DNA of 64,000 bases from an uncultured Lachnospiraceae bacterium (GTDB taxonomy: Bacteria > Bacillota > Clostridia > Lachnospirales > Lachnospiraceae), in assembly GCA_910576975.1 (NCBI GenBank), contig CAJTJY010000011.1, positions 37,697-101,696 of the forward strand, given 5' to 3'. Shown one piece after another: positions 36,374 through 44,304 of this stretch. Numbering within the stretch: the first letter of the stretch is position 1; each line of letters opens with the position of its first letter. The position numbers were made by a program, and so were the translations under genes. The notes beneath the pieces were generated by a model. The model was not told the origin of the DNA. It saw only the letters and a list, made by a program, of their open reading frames with translations, and did not search any database.

Positions 36374-37363
36374 ATGAGAACGGATAAGAAATGGAAGATC
36401 ATAGGCATTTGCGCACTTCTTTTGGCATGCTTGCCAGGATGTAAAATGGGAGACACGGAAGTGGTGGTCAATTCAAACGCCATGGAAAATGAGGTATTTA
36501 AGATTGAGGAAGAAGTCTGCACCCTTCCCCAGGCACGGGTGATACTGACCAATTATCAGAACATGTATGCGACCATGTATGACATTGATCTTTGGGAGCT
36601 GGACGCCGGGGACAACGATCTGGAAACCTATGTCAAGGATCTGACAATTTCCAGGCTGGCACAGATCATGGCGATGGATTTTTTGGCAAAGGACAAAGAA
36701 ATTTCCCTGACAAAGGAAGAAAAAGACAAGGTTCGCAAAGCTGCGGAAACCTACTATGATTCTTTGAACGATGCCGAGAAAGATTACATGAAAGTGAAAA
36801 GGTCTGATATTGAAAAATTGTACGCCCGTTATGGGCTTGCCAATAAACTTTACACGTTTTTGACTCAGGGAGTGAATGACGAGGTCAGCGACGAGGAAGC
36901 CAGAGTGATGCAGGCATACCAGATCTTTGTCTCGGAAGAGGAGAAAGCTGGGGAAGTGGCGCGGCAATTAGAAGAGGGCGCTGACTTCCTTACGGTTGCC
37001 AACCTTTATAACGAGGCATTAGAGACAGAAGTATATTTTGGAAAGAATGACGTGGCAAAGCAAGTGGCAAAGAAAGCGTTTGCGTTGGAAACTGATCAGG
37101 TCAGCGGCAAAATCAAGGCGGATGACGGCTACTATTTTATCAAATGCGTCAATCACTATGACCAGGAAAAAACAGATGGCAATAAAGTAGTGATTTTGGA
37201 AAATCGCAGAAAAGAAGCTTTTGACGACGTATACCAGGATTTTTTAGAAGAACTGCCTTCGGAATTTAATGAGAAGGTATGGGAGAAAGTGAATGTGGAA
37301 ATCAATGAGGATGTGAAGACAGATAATTTCTTCCAGGTTTATGAGAAATACTGTAATTGGTAA
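36374..37363 (+). CDS. Lipoprotein of the foldase/peptidyl-prolyl isomerase type
   Basis: A 329-residue lipoprotein. The signal sequence ends in the lipobox LPGC (residue 19 region), so the mature protein is anchored outside the membrane. A SurA/PrsA-like helical chaperone region follows. Around residues 180-260 there is a degenerate parvulin-like segment (QIFVSEEEKAGEVARQLEEG, then ADDGYYFIKCVNHYDQ). It probably helps fold exported proteins; isomerase activity is uncertain. GGAGAGG precedes ATG 36374. A large terminator hairpin follows. Confidence 0.75.
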   Translation: MRTDKKWKIIGICALLLACLPGCKMGDTEVVVNSNAMENEVFKIEEEVCTLPQARVILTNYQNMYATMYDIDLWELDAGDNDLETYVKDLTISRLAQIMAMDFLAKDKEISLTKEEKDKVRKAAETYYDSLNDAEKDYMKVKRSDIEKLYARYGLANKLYTFLTQGVNDEVSDEEARVMQAYQIFVSEEEKAGEVARQLEEGADFLTVANLYNEALETEVYFGKNDVAKQVAKKAFALETDQVSGKIKADDGYYFIKCVNHYDQEKTDGNKVVILENRRKEAFDDVYQDFLEELPSEFNEKVWEKVNVEINEDVKTDNFFQVYEKYCNW

Positions 37364-37425
37364 CTTTGAAAAGCATATGGCGCAATTGCCTTTTGTCACC
37401 AAGGCATCAGAGCAAATACAATGAC

Positions 37426-37524
37426 AAAGACCTGCTGCATCAGAGAGCGGCAATGGGATATGGGAGCCTGTATCATAGGCTTTCATATCCCGCAAGCAGT
37501 TCTCTCTTGCAGCAGGTCTTTATT
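37426..37524 (+). terminator. Very long terminator hairpin
   Basis: AAAGACCTGCTGCA (37426-37439) is perfectly complementary to 37508-37521. The stem is extended inward by AGAGAG/CTCTCT, GGGATATG/CATATCCC and AGCCT/AGGCT. A T-rich stretch follows. It separates the foldase lipoprotein from the BlaI gene. Confidence 0.7.
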
Positions 37525-37576
37525 ACTGCAGGAAAATTCCTTGGAATTACCGATAAGACACTTTGTCGTATCAGTC

Positions 37577-37605
37577 TTGACAAATCAAAACTACTCTGGT
37601 AGTAT
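37577..37605 (+). promoter_or_regulatory. Promoter of the BlaI-M56 operon
   Basis: TTGACA (37577-37582, perfect) and TAGTAT (37600-37605) are separated by 17 bases. The first operator overlaps the spacer and -10 box. Confidence 0.7.
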
Positions 37606-37630
37606 AAAGATATCAAACTACTATAGTAGT
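37590..37630. promoter_or_regulatory. Two BlaI-type operators
   Basis: ACTACTCTGGTAGT (37590-37603) and ACTACTATAGTAGT (37617-37630) are two dyads of the ACTAC-N-GTAGT type bound by BlaI/MecI repressors. Their centres are 27 bases apart. The first covers the -10 region and the second lies just past the transcription start, as expected for autorepression. Confidence 0.75.
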
Positions 37631-37645
37631 ACAAGGAGGAATTAT

Positions 37646-38005
37646 ATGGACGCAAAGCTTTTTGATTCGGAATTAAAAGTCATGGATGTCTTGTGGAGGG
37701 AAGGTGATTCTACGGCAAAGCATATCTCGAATGTGTTAAAAGAGGAAGTGGGGTGGAATGTAAATACGACCTATACGCTGATTAAGCGCTGTATCAAAAA
37801 AGGTGCGATTGAACGGTCTGAGCCTAAGTTTATGTGCCATGCCCGGATCCCGAAGGAAGAGGTGCAGAGAGCGCAGACGGATGAATTGATTAATAAAGTC
37901 TATGATGGTTCTGCGGACAAGTTGTTTGCGGCCCTGCTTGGCAGAAAGAAACTATCGCAGGAGCAGATCGAGCATTTAAAGAACATTGTGGGGGAGCTGG
38001 AGTGA
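37646..38005 (+). CDS. BlaI/MecI/CopY family repressor
   Basis: A 119-residue winged-helix repressor (ELKVMDVLWREGDSTAKHIS, then WNVNTTYTLIKRCIKKGAIE) with a C-terminal dimerisation helix. It should repress its own operon at the two dyads upstream and be released when the M56 partner cleaves it. AAGGAGG precedes ATG 37646. The M56 gene starts 11 bases after its stop. No beta-lactamase gene is adjacent, so the regulated output is unknown. Confidence 0.9.
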   Translation: MDAKLFDSELKVMDVLWREGDSTAKHISNVLKEEVGWNVNTTYTLIKRCIKKGAIERSEPKFMCHARIPKEEVQRAQTDELINKVYDGSADKLFAALLGRKKLSQEQIEHLKNIVGELE

Positions 38006-38016
38006 GGTGACGGATT

Positions 38017-39483
38017 ATGAGCTTATGGGAGATGAGCGTTTCTGGTGGAATTTTGATTCTGGTCGTACTTTTGGTCCGCAGCCTGTTTTTACATAAATTG
38101 CCAGGAAGAACCTTTCAGGCGTTGTGGTTCCTTGTCTTGCTAAGGCTTTTGCTCCCTGTTTCCATTCCGTGCAAGTTCAGCATTTATTCTGTTGCTGAAA
38201 AGTATCTGAAAGTATCTGAGCATCGATTGTCAGACGACGTTTTAAGACAGAGTCAGGAAATAGTTCAGGAAGGACTTTCGGGAACAGATGATTCAGGTGC
38301 AGCAGTCAGTTCTCTCGAGGCAAAAGAGGATCGAGGGACCAAAGGAAGCCTGGGGTGGACCGGCATCTATTTGGCAGGAGCGGCAATCTGCGCAGGATGG
38401 TATCTTTTTTCCTATTTGAGATGGAACAGAGAGTTTCAGACGTCTTTGCCAGCAGGGGAACGGACGGTGCAAGAATGGGCGGATTCACTTCCTGTGCGGC
38501 GCAAAATATCGATCCGCCAGTGGGATCGAACAGTAACGCCGCTGACTTATGGGATCGTTCGTCCGGTAATTCTGCTGCCTAAGGAGCTGGTCAATGAGAA
38601 GCCAGAACAGTTAAGATTTATATTGATTCATGAATATATGCATATCCGTCATTGGGATGCGTTGAAAAAATTGTTTTTGATTGTGACATGCTGTATCCAT
38701 TGGTTTAATCCCTTGGTCTGGGTGATGAATCGTTTGGCGAACCAGGATCTGGAGCTTGCCTGTGACAAAAACGTGATCAAGCATATGGGACAAAAAATGC
38801 GCGCCCCTTATGCGCTGGCATTGATACATATGGAAGAAGAGAGAAACATGCGCATGTCCTGGGGAAATGGCTTCAATGAAAATGCAATAGAAGAAAGGAT
38901 TGTTGCGATTATGAAAGAGAAAAAAATATCTATTTTAGCATGTATAACATCTTGTGTGCTGACAGCGGCAATTGTCCTGGCGTTTGCCACTTCGGCGCTT
39001 GCAATGAGCGGCCGCATGGCGCAGGAGAGCACTGCGACATATGAGGGAGACAGTGTCGAGCAAAGAACGGTGCAAGCTTCCCAAGCGACAAAGGTTGTGC
39101 AGGAGATTTCACAGACACAGGAGGGTCAAACTGGATTGTACGAAGAAATCTATAAACAATTCTCAGATGAAGTGGGACCTGACGCGGCGCAAGCACAAGC
39201 TGAAACGGAGGAGACATATCAAGGCTTTTGCGATGTTCCCAAAGAATATGCCGCTTTGGGGATCACTGCAAACCCTAAATCAGGGGGATGGGAATATGAC
39301 GGCAAAAAAGTAGCAATATTGTATGATAAGGGAATATACACTTTCGCAGATAAGCCAGATGAGAAAAACCTTGTATATCTTGAAGTCTGCCGGGATTCCA
39401 AAAATAAGATAAAAAGTTTCCGGGAAGTGGATAAAGAGGGAATGCAAAAACTGCTGAAAGAGACAGGGCTTGTGATAGAGTAA
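38017..39483 (+). CDS. M56 family metallopeptidase (BlaR1-like sensor)
   Basis: A 488-residue membrane protease. Several membrane segments lie in the first 140 residues. The zinc motif HEYMH (in LIHEYMHIRHWD, about residue 207) is on the cytoplasmic loop. A further membrane helix (about 305-330) is followed by an extracytoplasmic C-terminal tail of about 160 residues. The tail is not a penicillin-binding domain: it lacks the SxxK and KTG motifs and is Gln/Glu-rich, so the signal is probably not a beta-lactam. It is expected to cleave the BlaI-type repressor. Confidence 0.87.
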   Translation: MSLWEMSVSGGILILVVLLVRSLFLHKLPGRTFQALWFLVLLRLLLPVSIPCKFSIYSVAEKYLKVSEHRLSDDVLRQSQEIVQEGLSGTDDSGAAVSSLEAKEDRGTKGSLGWTGIYLAGAAICAGWYLFSYLRWNREFQTSLPAGERTVQEWADSLPVRRKISIRQWDRTVTPLTYGIVRPVILLPKELVNEKPEQLRFILIHEYMHIRHWDALKKLFLIVTCCIHWFNPLVWVMNRLANQDLELACDKNVIKHMGQKMRAPYALALIHMEEERNMRMSWGNGFNENAIEERIVAIMKEKKISILACITSCVLTAAIVLAFATSALAMSGRMAQESTATYEGDSVEQRTVQASQATKVVQEISQTQEGQTGLYEEIYKQFSDEVGPDAAQAQAETEETYQGFCDVPKEYAALGITANPKSGGWEYDGKKVAILYDKGIYTFADKPDEKNLVYLEVCRDSKNKIKSFREVDKEGMQKLLKETGLVIE

Positions 39484-39570
39484 TCATAAAAAGAGTTTGA
39501 AAACCAAAGCAAGAGCAATGTGCGCCCGTGCGAGTGGATGTCACGATGTGGTTGCGCAGTACAATAAAAG

Positions 39571-39811
39571 GGCTGAGACTGTCGCACTAAGATCTTTACT
39601 TGTTCAAAAGGTCTTGCCGCTCATGCGGCAAAGACAGAATGCACAAAAATCACTCTGGAAAGCTAGCTTTCCAAGATGACTTTTGTGCATTTTGTTTGCA
39701 TTGCTTTGCAATGGAAACCTTTTGAGCAAGTAAAGATCTTAGTGCGGCAGCCTCTTCTATACAAGATATGGGCGAGAGCTTTGCGCTCTCAATGTCGTAT
39801 CTTGTATAGAA
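39571..39811. repeat. Large multi-branched palindromic element
   Basis: The region between the convergent M56 and htpG genes is almost wholly palindromic. A 30-bp stem (39583-39612 with 39717-39746, one G-T pair) is flanked by GGCTG/CAGCC. It encloses three hairpins: GCCGC-tcat-GCGGC, GCACAAAA...TTTTGTGC containing the palindrome TGGAAAGCTAGCTTTCCA, and CATTGC-ttt-GCAATG. A second hairpin follows, with a perfect 14-bp stem (39755-39768 with 39798-39811) and an inner GAGAGC/GCTCTC. It may work as a two-way terminator, but it is far larger than needed for that. Confidence 0.7.
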
Positions 39812-39840
39812 CGCCTATCTTGTAACAGCCGCTTTGCAGA

Positions 39841-41925
39841 TTATTTCGCCAGCAACAGCATGATCTGATTGCTTCTGGCAATGAATTTGCCCATGGCGTC
39901 TGGGGAGAGCGGGTGGTTGGCAAGCAGAGCCAAGTCATAAAGCTGCTCGCAGAACACGGGAACATGCTCAGAATCCTTATGCTCTAAGATGTAGGTCACC
40001 AGCTCGTTGTTGGCATTTAAGATCAAAGTCTGATCGCCGCCAAACATGGAGGGATCCATGCCTGCCATGCCATACATTTTCATCATGTCTTGCATTCTGC
40101 GCCCTTCTTCCGAGAGGGTGATTACAGAAGAGATCTCAGCATTTTTTAATTTTTCTACGGCTACTTTGAGATTTTCATTGTTCAGCGCCTTGCGGAAAGT
40201 TTCCGTGAGGGTGTCAGCCGCTTCTTTTAATTCTTCCTCAGAGACTTCCTCTTTGAGGGAATCTGTGAGATCTGAGTCAATGCGCACAAAACGGATTTTT
40301 TCATTTCTGCGCTCTAACTGGGTGATAAAGGAGGTGTCAATATTGTGGTCTAAAATCACGGCGTCCATGCCTTGCTCTTTGAACATGTTAATATACTGAC
40401 CCTGTTGCTGCCTGTCCGTTACATAGTAAACGGGCTTGCGGCTGTCCTTTTGGTCTTCTGGCTGATCAGAAGCGGATTCGCTGTCTGCACCATCCGATGC
40501 TTCTTTCGCAGCGTCAGAATCTGCTTCGGCATTTTCGGCGTCTTCTTCCGTCTTCAGGCATTCCGGAAGCGTGAGGTATTTATCATCTAAATTTTTAAAT
40601 AAGATATAGTCATTGATCTTATCGCAGAACTTTTCATCTTTGAGACAGCCAAACTTGATAAAGGGGCTGATATCGTCCCAATATTTCTCATAAGATTCTT
40701 TGTCTGTCTTGCACATGCCGCTCAATTTGTCAGCGACTTTCTTTGTGATGTAATCAGAAATCTTTTTTACGAAGCCGTCGTTTTGCAGTGCGCTTCGAGA
40801 GACGTTCAGCGGAAGATCCGGACAGTCAATGACGCCCTTTAACAGCATCAGAAATTCCGGGATCACTTCTTTGATATTGTCTGCGATAAATACCTGGTTG
40901 TTATATAATTTGATGGTTCCCTCGATGGAATCATATTCAGTGTTGATTTTGGGGAAATACAGGATTCCTTTGAGGTTGAACGGATAGTCCATGTTCAAAT
41001 GGATCCAGAATAGCGGTTCCTTATAGTCCTGGAACACTTTCCGGTAAAAGGCCTTGTATTCCTCGTCCGTACAGTCATTGGGGTGCTTCGTCCACAGCGG
41101 ATGGGTATCGTTTAAGGAGACAGGGCGCTTTACGATTTTAGCTTTCTCGGTCCTGGGAGAGATCTCGACCTGCTCTTTGGTGCCGTCCTCATTTTCTTTC
41201 TCTTCGAACTTTGCCTCCTCGACGATGGTTTCAATGACCTTGTCCTTTTCGGTTACCTCGTCAGCGGGGATGGTCTCATATTCTTCCTCGGCATTTTCTT
41301 TTGCGAGGTAGATCGGGGTGGGCATAAAAGAACAATATTTTTCAATGACTTCCTTTGCGCGGTATTCGTTGGCAAATTCCAGGCAGTCTTCATTTAAGAA
41401 CAAGGTAATCTCTGTGCCCACTGTGGTCTTAGTACCGTCGCACATGTCAAATTCCGTGCCGCCGTCACATTCCCAGTGAACAGGGACGGCGTCTTTCTGA
41501 TAGGAGAGGGAATCAATGTGCACTTCGTCTGCCACCATGAAAGCAGAATAAAAGCCAAGACCGAAATGACCGATAATCTGCTCCTCGCTGGCTTTGTCCT
41601 TATATTTTTCCAGGAAATCCGTGGCTCCGGAAAATGCGATTTGATTAATGTATTCCTCCACCTCGTCAGCAGTCATTCCCAGGCCATTGTCAATGAACTT
41701 AAGCGTCTTTTCCTCCGGGTTTACCAGAATCTGAATTTTTGCCTCATAGTCTGCGGGCATTTCGTATTCGCCCATCAGATCCAGTTTTTTCAGCTTGGTA
41801 ATGGCGTCGCAGCCGTTGGAAATTAACTCACGGTAAAAAATATCGTGATCGGAATAGAGCCATTTTTTTATAATGGGGAAAATATTGTCGCTGTTGATGG
41901 AAAGGTTTCCGTGTTTGTTACTCAT
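39841..41925 (-). CDS. htpG: Molecular chaperone HtpG (Hsp90)
   Basis: A 694-residue ATP-dependent chaperone. The ATPase motifs are ELISNGCDAITKL, DNGLGM and GHFGLGFYSAFMV. The middle domain contains the conserved NVSRSALQND. A very acidic insertion (TEEDAENAEADSDAAKEASD and onward, about residues 470-515) and a charged linker near 235-260 make it longer than E. coli HtpG. AAAGGAGCG lies before ATG 41925; an in-frame ATG eight codons earlier is less likely. A CIRCE element upstream indicates HrcA control. Confidence 0.95.
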   Translation of the reverse strand: MSNKHGNLSINSDNIFPIIKKWLYSDHDIFYRELISNGCDAITKLKKLDLMGEYEMPADYEAKIQILVNPEEKTLKFIDNGLGMTADEVEEYINQIAFSGATDFLEKYKDKASEEQIIGHFGLGFYSAFMVADEVHIDSLSYQKDAVPVHWECDGGTEFDMCDGTKTTVGTEITLFLNEDCLEFANEYRAKEVIEKYCSFMPTPIYLAKENAEEEYETIPADEVTEKDKVIETIVEEAKFEEKENEDGTKEQVEISPRTEKAKIVKRPVSLNDTHPLWTKHPNDCTDEEYKAFYRKVFQDYKEPLFWIHLNMDYPFNLKGILYFPKINTEYDSIEGTIKLYNNQVFIADNIKEVIPEFLMLLKGVIDCPDLPLNVSRSALQNDGFVKKISDYITKKVADKLSGMCKTDKESYEKYWDDISPFIKFGCLKDEKFCDKINDYILFKNLDDKYLTLPECLKTEEDAENAEADSDAAKEASDGADSESASDQPEDQKDSRKPVYYVTDRQQQGQYINMFKEQGMDAVILDHNIDTSFITQLERRNEKIRFVRIDSDLTDSLKEEVSEEELKEAADTLTETFRKALNNENLKVAVEKLKNAEISSVITLSEEGRRMQDMMKMYGMAGMDPSMFGGDQTLILNANNELVTYILEHKDSEHVPVFCEQLYDLALLANHPLSPDAMGKFIARSNQIMLLLAK

Positions 41926-41978
41926 AAAATTACGCTCCTTTGTTTTCATTTAAGGTTTCTGTATTTAATCTAAAAAAG

Positions 41979-42007
41979 ATTGTAATACCCAAAAATGAAA
42001 AAGTCAA
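41979..42007 (-). promoter_or_regulatory. htpG promoter
   Basis: On the minus strand TTGACT (42002-42007) and TACAAT (41979-41984) are separated by 17 bases, directly downstream of the CIRCE element. Confidence 0.65.
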
Positions 42008-42014
42008 TAGGAAA

Positions 42015-42041
42015 TTAGCACTCTCTGTAAAAGAGTGCTAA
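42015..42041. promoter_or_regulatory. CIRCE element (HrcA operator)
   Basis: TTAGCACTC, nine bases, GAGTGCTAA: an exact match to the CIRCE heat-shock operator. It sits eight bases upstream of the htpG -35 box, and about 140 bases before the divergent FapA-like gene. Confidence 0.95.
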
Positions 42042-42181
42042 CAAATACTGGAAAAGCAAGGAAAATCAAGGGCTGCACGAATTATTAAAAGTTTATAAAC
42101 TAGAAACGTTTGTTGACACTTGGCTATATTTATCTTAAAATGAAAAGGCAGGGTAATAATATAGAAGTAAAGAGGTGGCCG

Positions 42182-44293
42182 ATGAATAATCAGTTATTAA
42201 AAAAGTATGAAGCCATGGGGTTTGATAAGGGGCAAATGGAAGAAATTCGTCAGGGAATTGAGAAAGGGCTGGACGTATCCTGGTATACTTCTGTAAATTA
42301 TGACTGGTTTCAGATGGAAGAGATTAAGAAAGGACTGGAGTGCGGACTGGACGTGTCCGTTTATGCCAGGCCAGAGATTTCTTATGACCGTATGCGTCAG
42401 ATCCGCAAAGGTCTGAAAGAAGGCATAGATCTATCAGAACATCAAAAGCTGGGAGCAGGATATCTTCGGCAGATCCGCAAGGCAAAGCAGAGAAATGTTA
42501 ATATTTTTCCTTATATCACCGAGGGGTACGAGCCAGATCAGTTGGAAGAGATCCGGCTGGCTTTGGAGCACAAGGCAGATGTAAGCTCTTTCCTGATCAA
42601 AGAGTTTCTAGGAGAATCGATACGGGAGATCCGGCTGGGCGTGGAAGAAGGCCTGGACGTAACCGTGTATGCGAAAATTAACTTTGGCTGGCAGCAAATG
42701 AGAGAGATCCGGCTTGGCCTGGAACGACGTGTGGACGTATCTATATATGCAAGGGAATTGTACCGTTGGCAGCAGATGAGAGAGATCCGGCTTGGCCTGG
42801 AAGAGGGACTAGACGTATCAGCTTATAGCAGCATGATGTACTCGGCAAAAGAGATGGAGAAGATCCGCAAGAAGATGATGACGCAAGCGGATGCTACGGA
42901 AGATATTCAGTTTGAAATGCTAGAAGAGCAGGCGAAGCTTGCGTCCGAATGCCTGGTGACAGTGAGCCAGGACAAAATGGAAGCATATGTGACGCTGGAA
43001 AAAGGATCCTGCAAGACAAAGAATGAAATCATGCGCCTTCTGGCAAAGGAAAATATCGTATTTGGAATTAAACAGGATAATATAGAGAAATATTTAAAAG
43101 AATCGGATCATGCAACCAACCGTTTTCTGGCTGCAGAAGGGGTAAGGCCAGAACGGGGCAGGGATGGATACTATGAATTCTTTTTCCGGACAGGGATTCC
43201 CCAGATTCCCGCCATCCGGGAGGATGGCTCGATTGACTATAAAAATACCGTGTATTTTGAGCAAGTGAAGGCAGGGCAGGTGATCGCTGTATATCATGAG
43301 GCTCAGCCAGGAATGGGAGGAAGAACGGTGGACGGCACAGAGCTTCCGGCTCAAGGAGGGCAGGAGAAGCAGATGCTTAAAGGAAGAGGGTTTCTGCTTT
43401 CCCAGGATAAGAAGACTTACATTGCCAGAGAGTCCGGGAAGATTGAGCTCAAAAATAATGAGATTACCATACAGCCGCTTCTGGTGGTCGACGAGGTAAC
43501 CATCTCCACGGGCAATTTGCGCTTTAACGGAAGCATCTGGGTCAGAGGAAACGTGGGAAGCGGAGTGGTGATACAGTCAAAAGACGAATTGATTGTAGAA
43601 GGAAATGTGGAAGCTGCCCATCTGCAGAGCGGGCAGAAGATTGTCATTAAAAAAGGCGTTTCCGGCGGCGGCCTTGCCGTCATCGAATCAGCAGGAGATA
43701 TTCATGGAAAGTTTTTTGAGGGAGCGTCTCTTACTGCAAATGGCGGAATTTATGCAAATTATGTCATGAACAGCAACCTGATAGCCGGAAAGGACATTAT
43801 GATTTCTGGTACGAGAGGAGCGATTATCGGTGGCAGCGCAGCGGCAGTCCAGGGGATTGAGGCGCATCATATTGGAAACCGCGCCGGACTGCTTACCAGT
43901 ATCTTCCTAGGAGTCAGTCAGGCGATGATTGAAAAGGAAGAAGAAGCGGAGATGAAATTAAAGAAATTCCAGTCGGAGCTTGCAATTTTTGAGGAAGCCT
44001 ATCGGAAGCTGCAAAAGCAATATCCGCCGGAGATCAGGAATGGGATGGACTTATACCTGAAAGTGGAACAGGCTACTTATATCAAGCGTAAGCAGATGGA
44101 ATTGCAGATGGAACGTGCCAAGGAATTAGAGCAAAAGCGCAGCAAGGCAAATGAGGCGAAAATGGTGGTGCATGGCATTCTCAATGCCGGTACCGTGGTG
44201 CAGATGAACGGGATGCATTGGAGCGCGGCCAATTCTGTGAAAAATGTCACAGTGCGTCTGTCATTCAAAGAAATCGGCGTATTTCGGAATTAA
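42182..44293 (+). CDS. FapA/DUF342 family protein with N-terminal 26-residue repeats
   Basis: A 703-residue protein. Residues about 12-225 contain eight tandem repeats of about 26 residues with the pattern QMrEIRlGLEeGLDVSvYA. Two adjacent copies (42689 and 42767, exactly 78 bases apart) are almost identical in DNA. A FapA/DUF342 domain follows (about 290-560) with a beta-helix-like core (SIWVRGNVGSGVVI, GNVEAAHLQSGQKIVI). A coiled coil (about 580-660) and a small C-terminal domain end the protein. DUF342 proteins are membrane-associated with unclear function. GAGGTGG precedes ATG 42182. The response regulator starts 11 bases after it. Confidence 0.82.
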   Translation: MNNQLLKKYEAMGFDKGQMEEIRQGIEKGLDVSWYTSVNYDWFQMEEIKKGLECGLDVSVYARPEISYDRMRQIRKGLKEGIDLSEHQKLGAGYLRQIRKAKQRNVNIFPYITEGYEPDQLEEIRLALEHKADVSSFLIKEFLGESIREIRLGVEEGLDVTVYAKINFGWQQMREIRLGLERRVDVSIYARELYRWQQMREIRLGLEEGLDVSAYSSMMYSAKEMEKIRKKMMTQADATEDIQFEMLEEQAKLASECLVTVSQDKMEAYVTLEKGSCKTKNEIMRLLAKENIVFGIKQDNIEKYLKESDHATNRFLAAEGVRPERGRDGYYEFFFRTGIPQIPAIREDGSIDYKNTVYFEQVKAGQVIAVYHEAQPGMGGRTVDGTELPAQGGQEKQMLKGRGFLLSQDKKTYIARESGKIELKNNEITIQPLLVVDEVTISTGNLRFNGSIWVRGNVGSGVVIQSKDELIVEGNVEAAHLQSGQKIVIKKGVSGGGLAVIESAGDIHGKFFEGASLTANGGIYANYVMNSNLIAGKDIMISGTRGAIIGGSAAAVQGIEAHHIGNRAGLLTSIFLGVSQAMIEKEEEAEMKLKKFQSELAIFEEAYRKLQKQYPPEIRNGMDLYLKVEQATYIKRKQMELQMERAKELEQKRSKANEAKMVVHGILNAGTVVQMNGMHWSAANSVKNVTVRLSFKEIGVFRN

Positions 44294-44304
44294 GGAGGGT
44301 ACAT

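Noticed and set aside
39571..39811. CRISPR array or group II intron
   Set aside because: There are no regularly spaced direct repeats, and neither domain V nor a reverse transcriptase is present; the region consists of nested inverted repeats.
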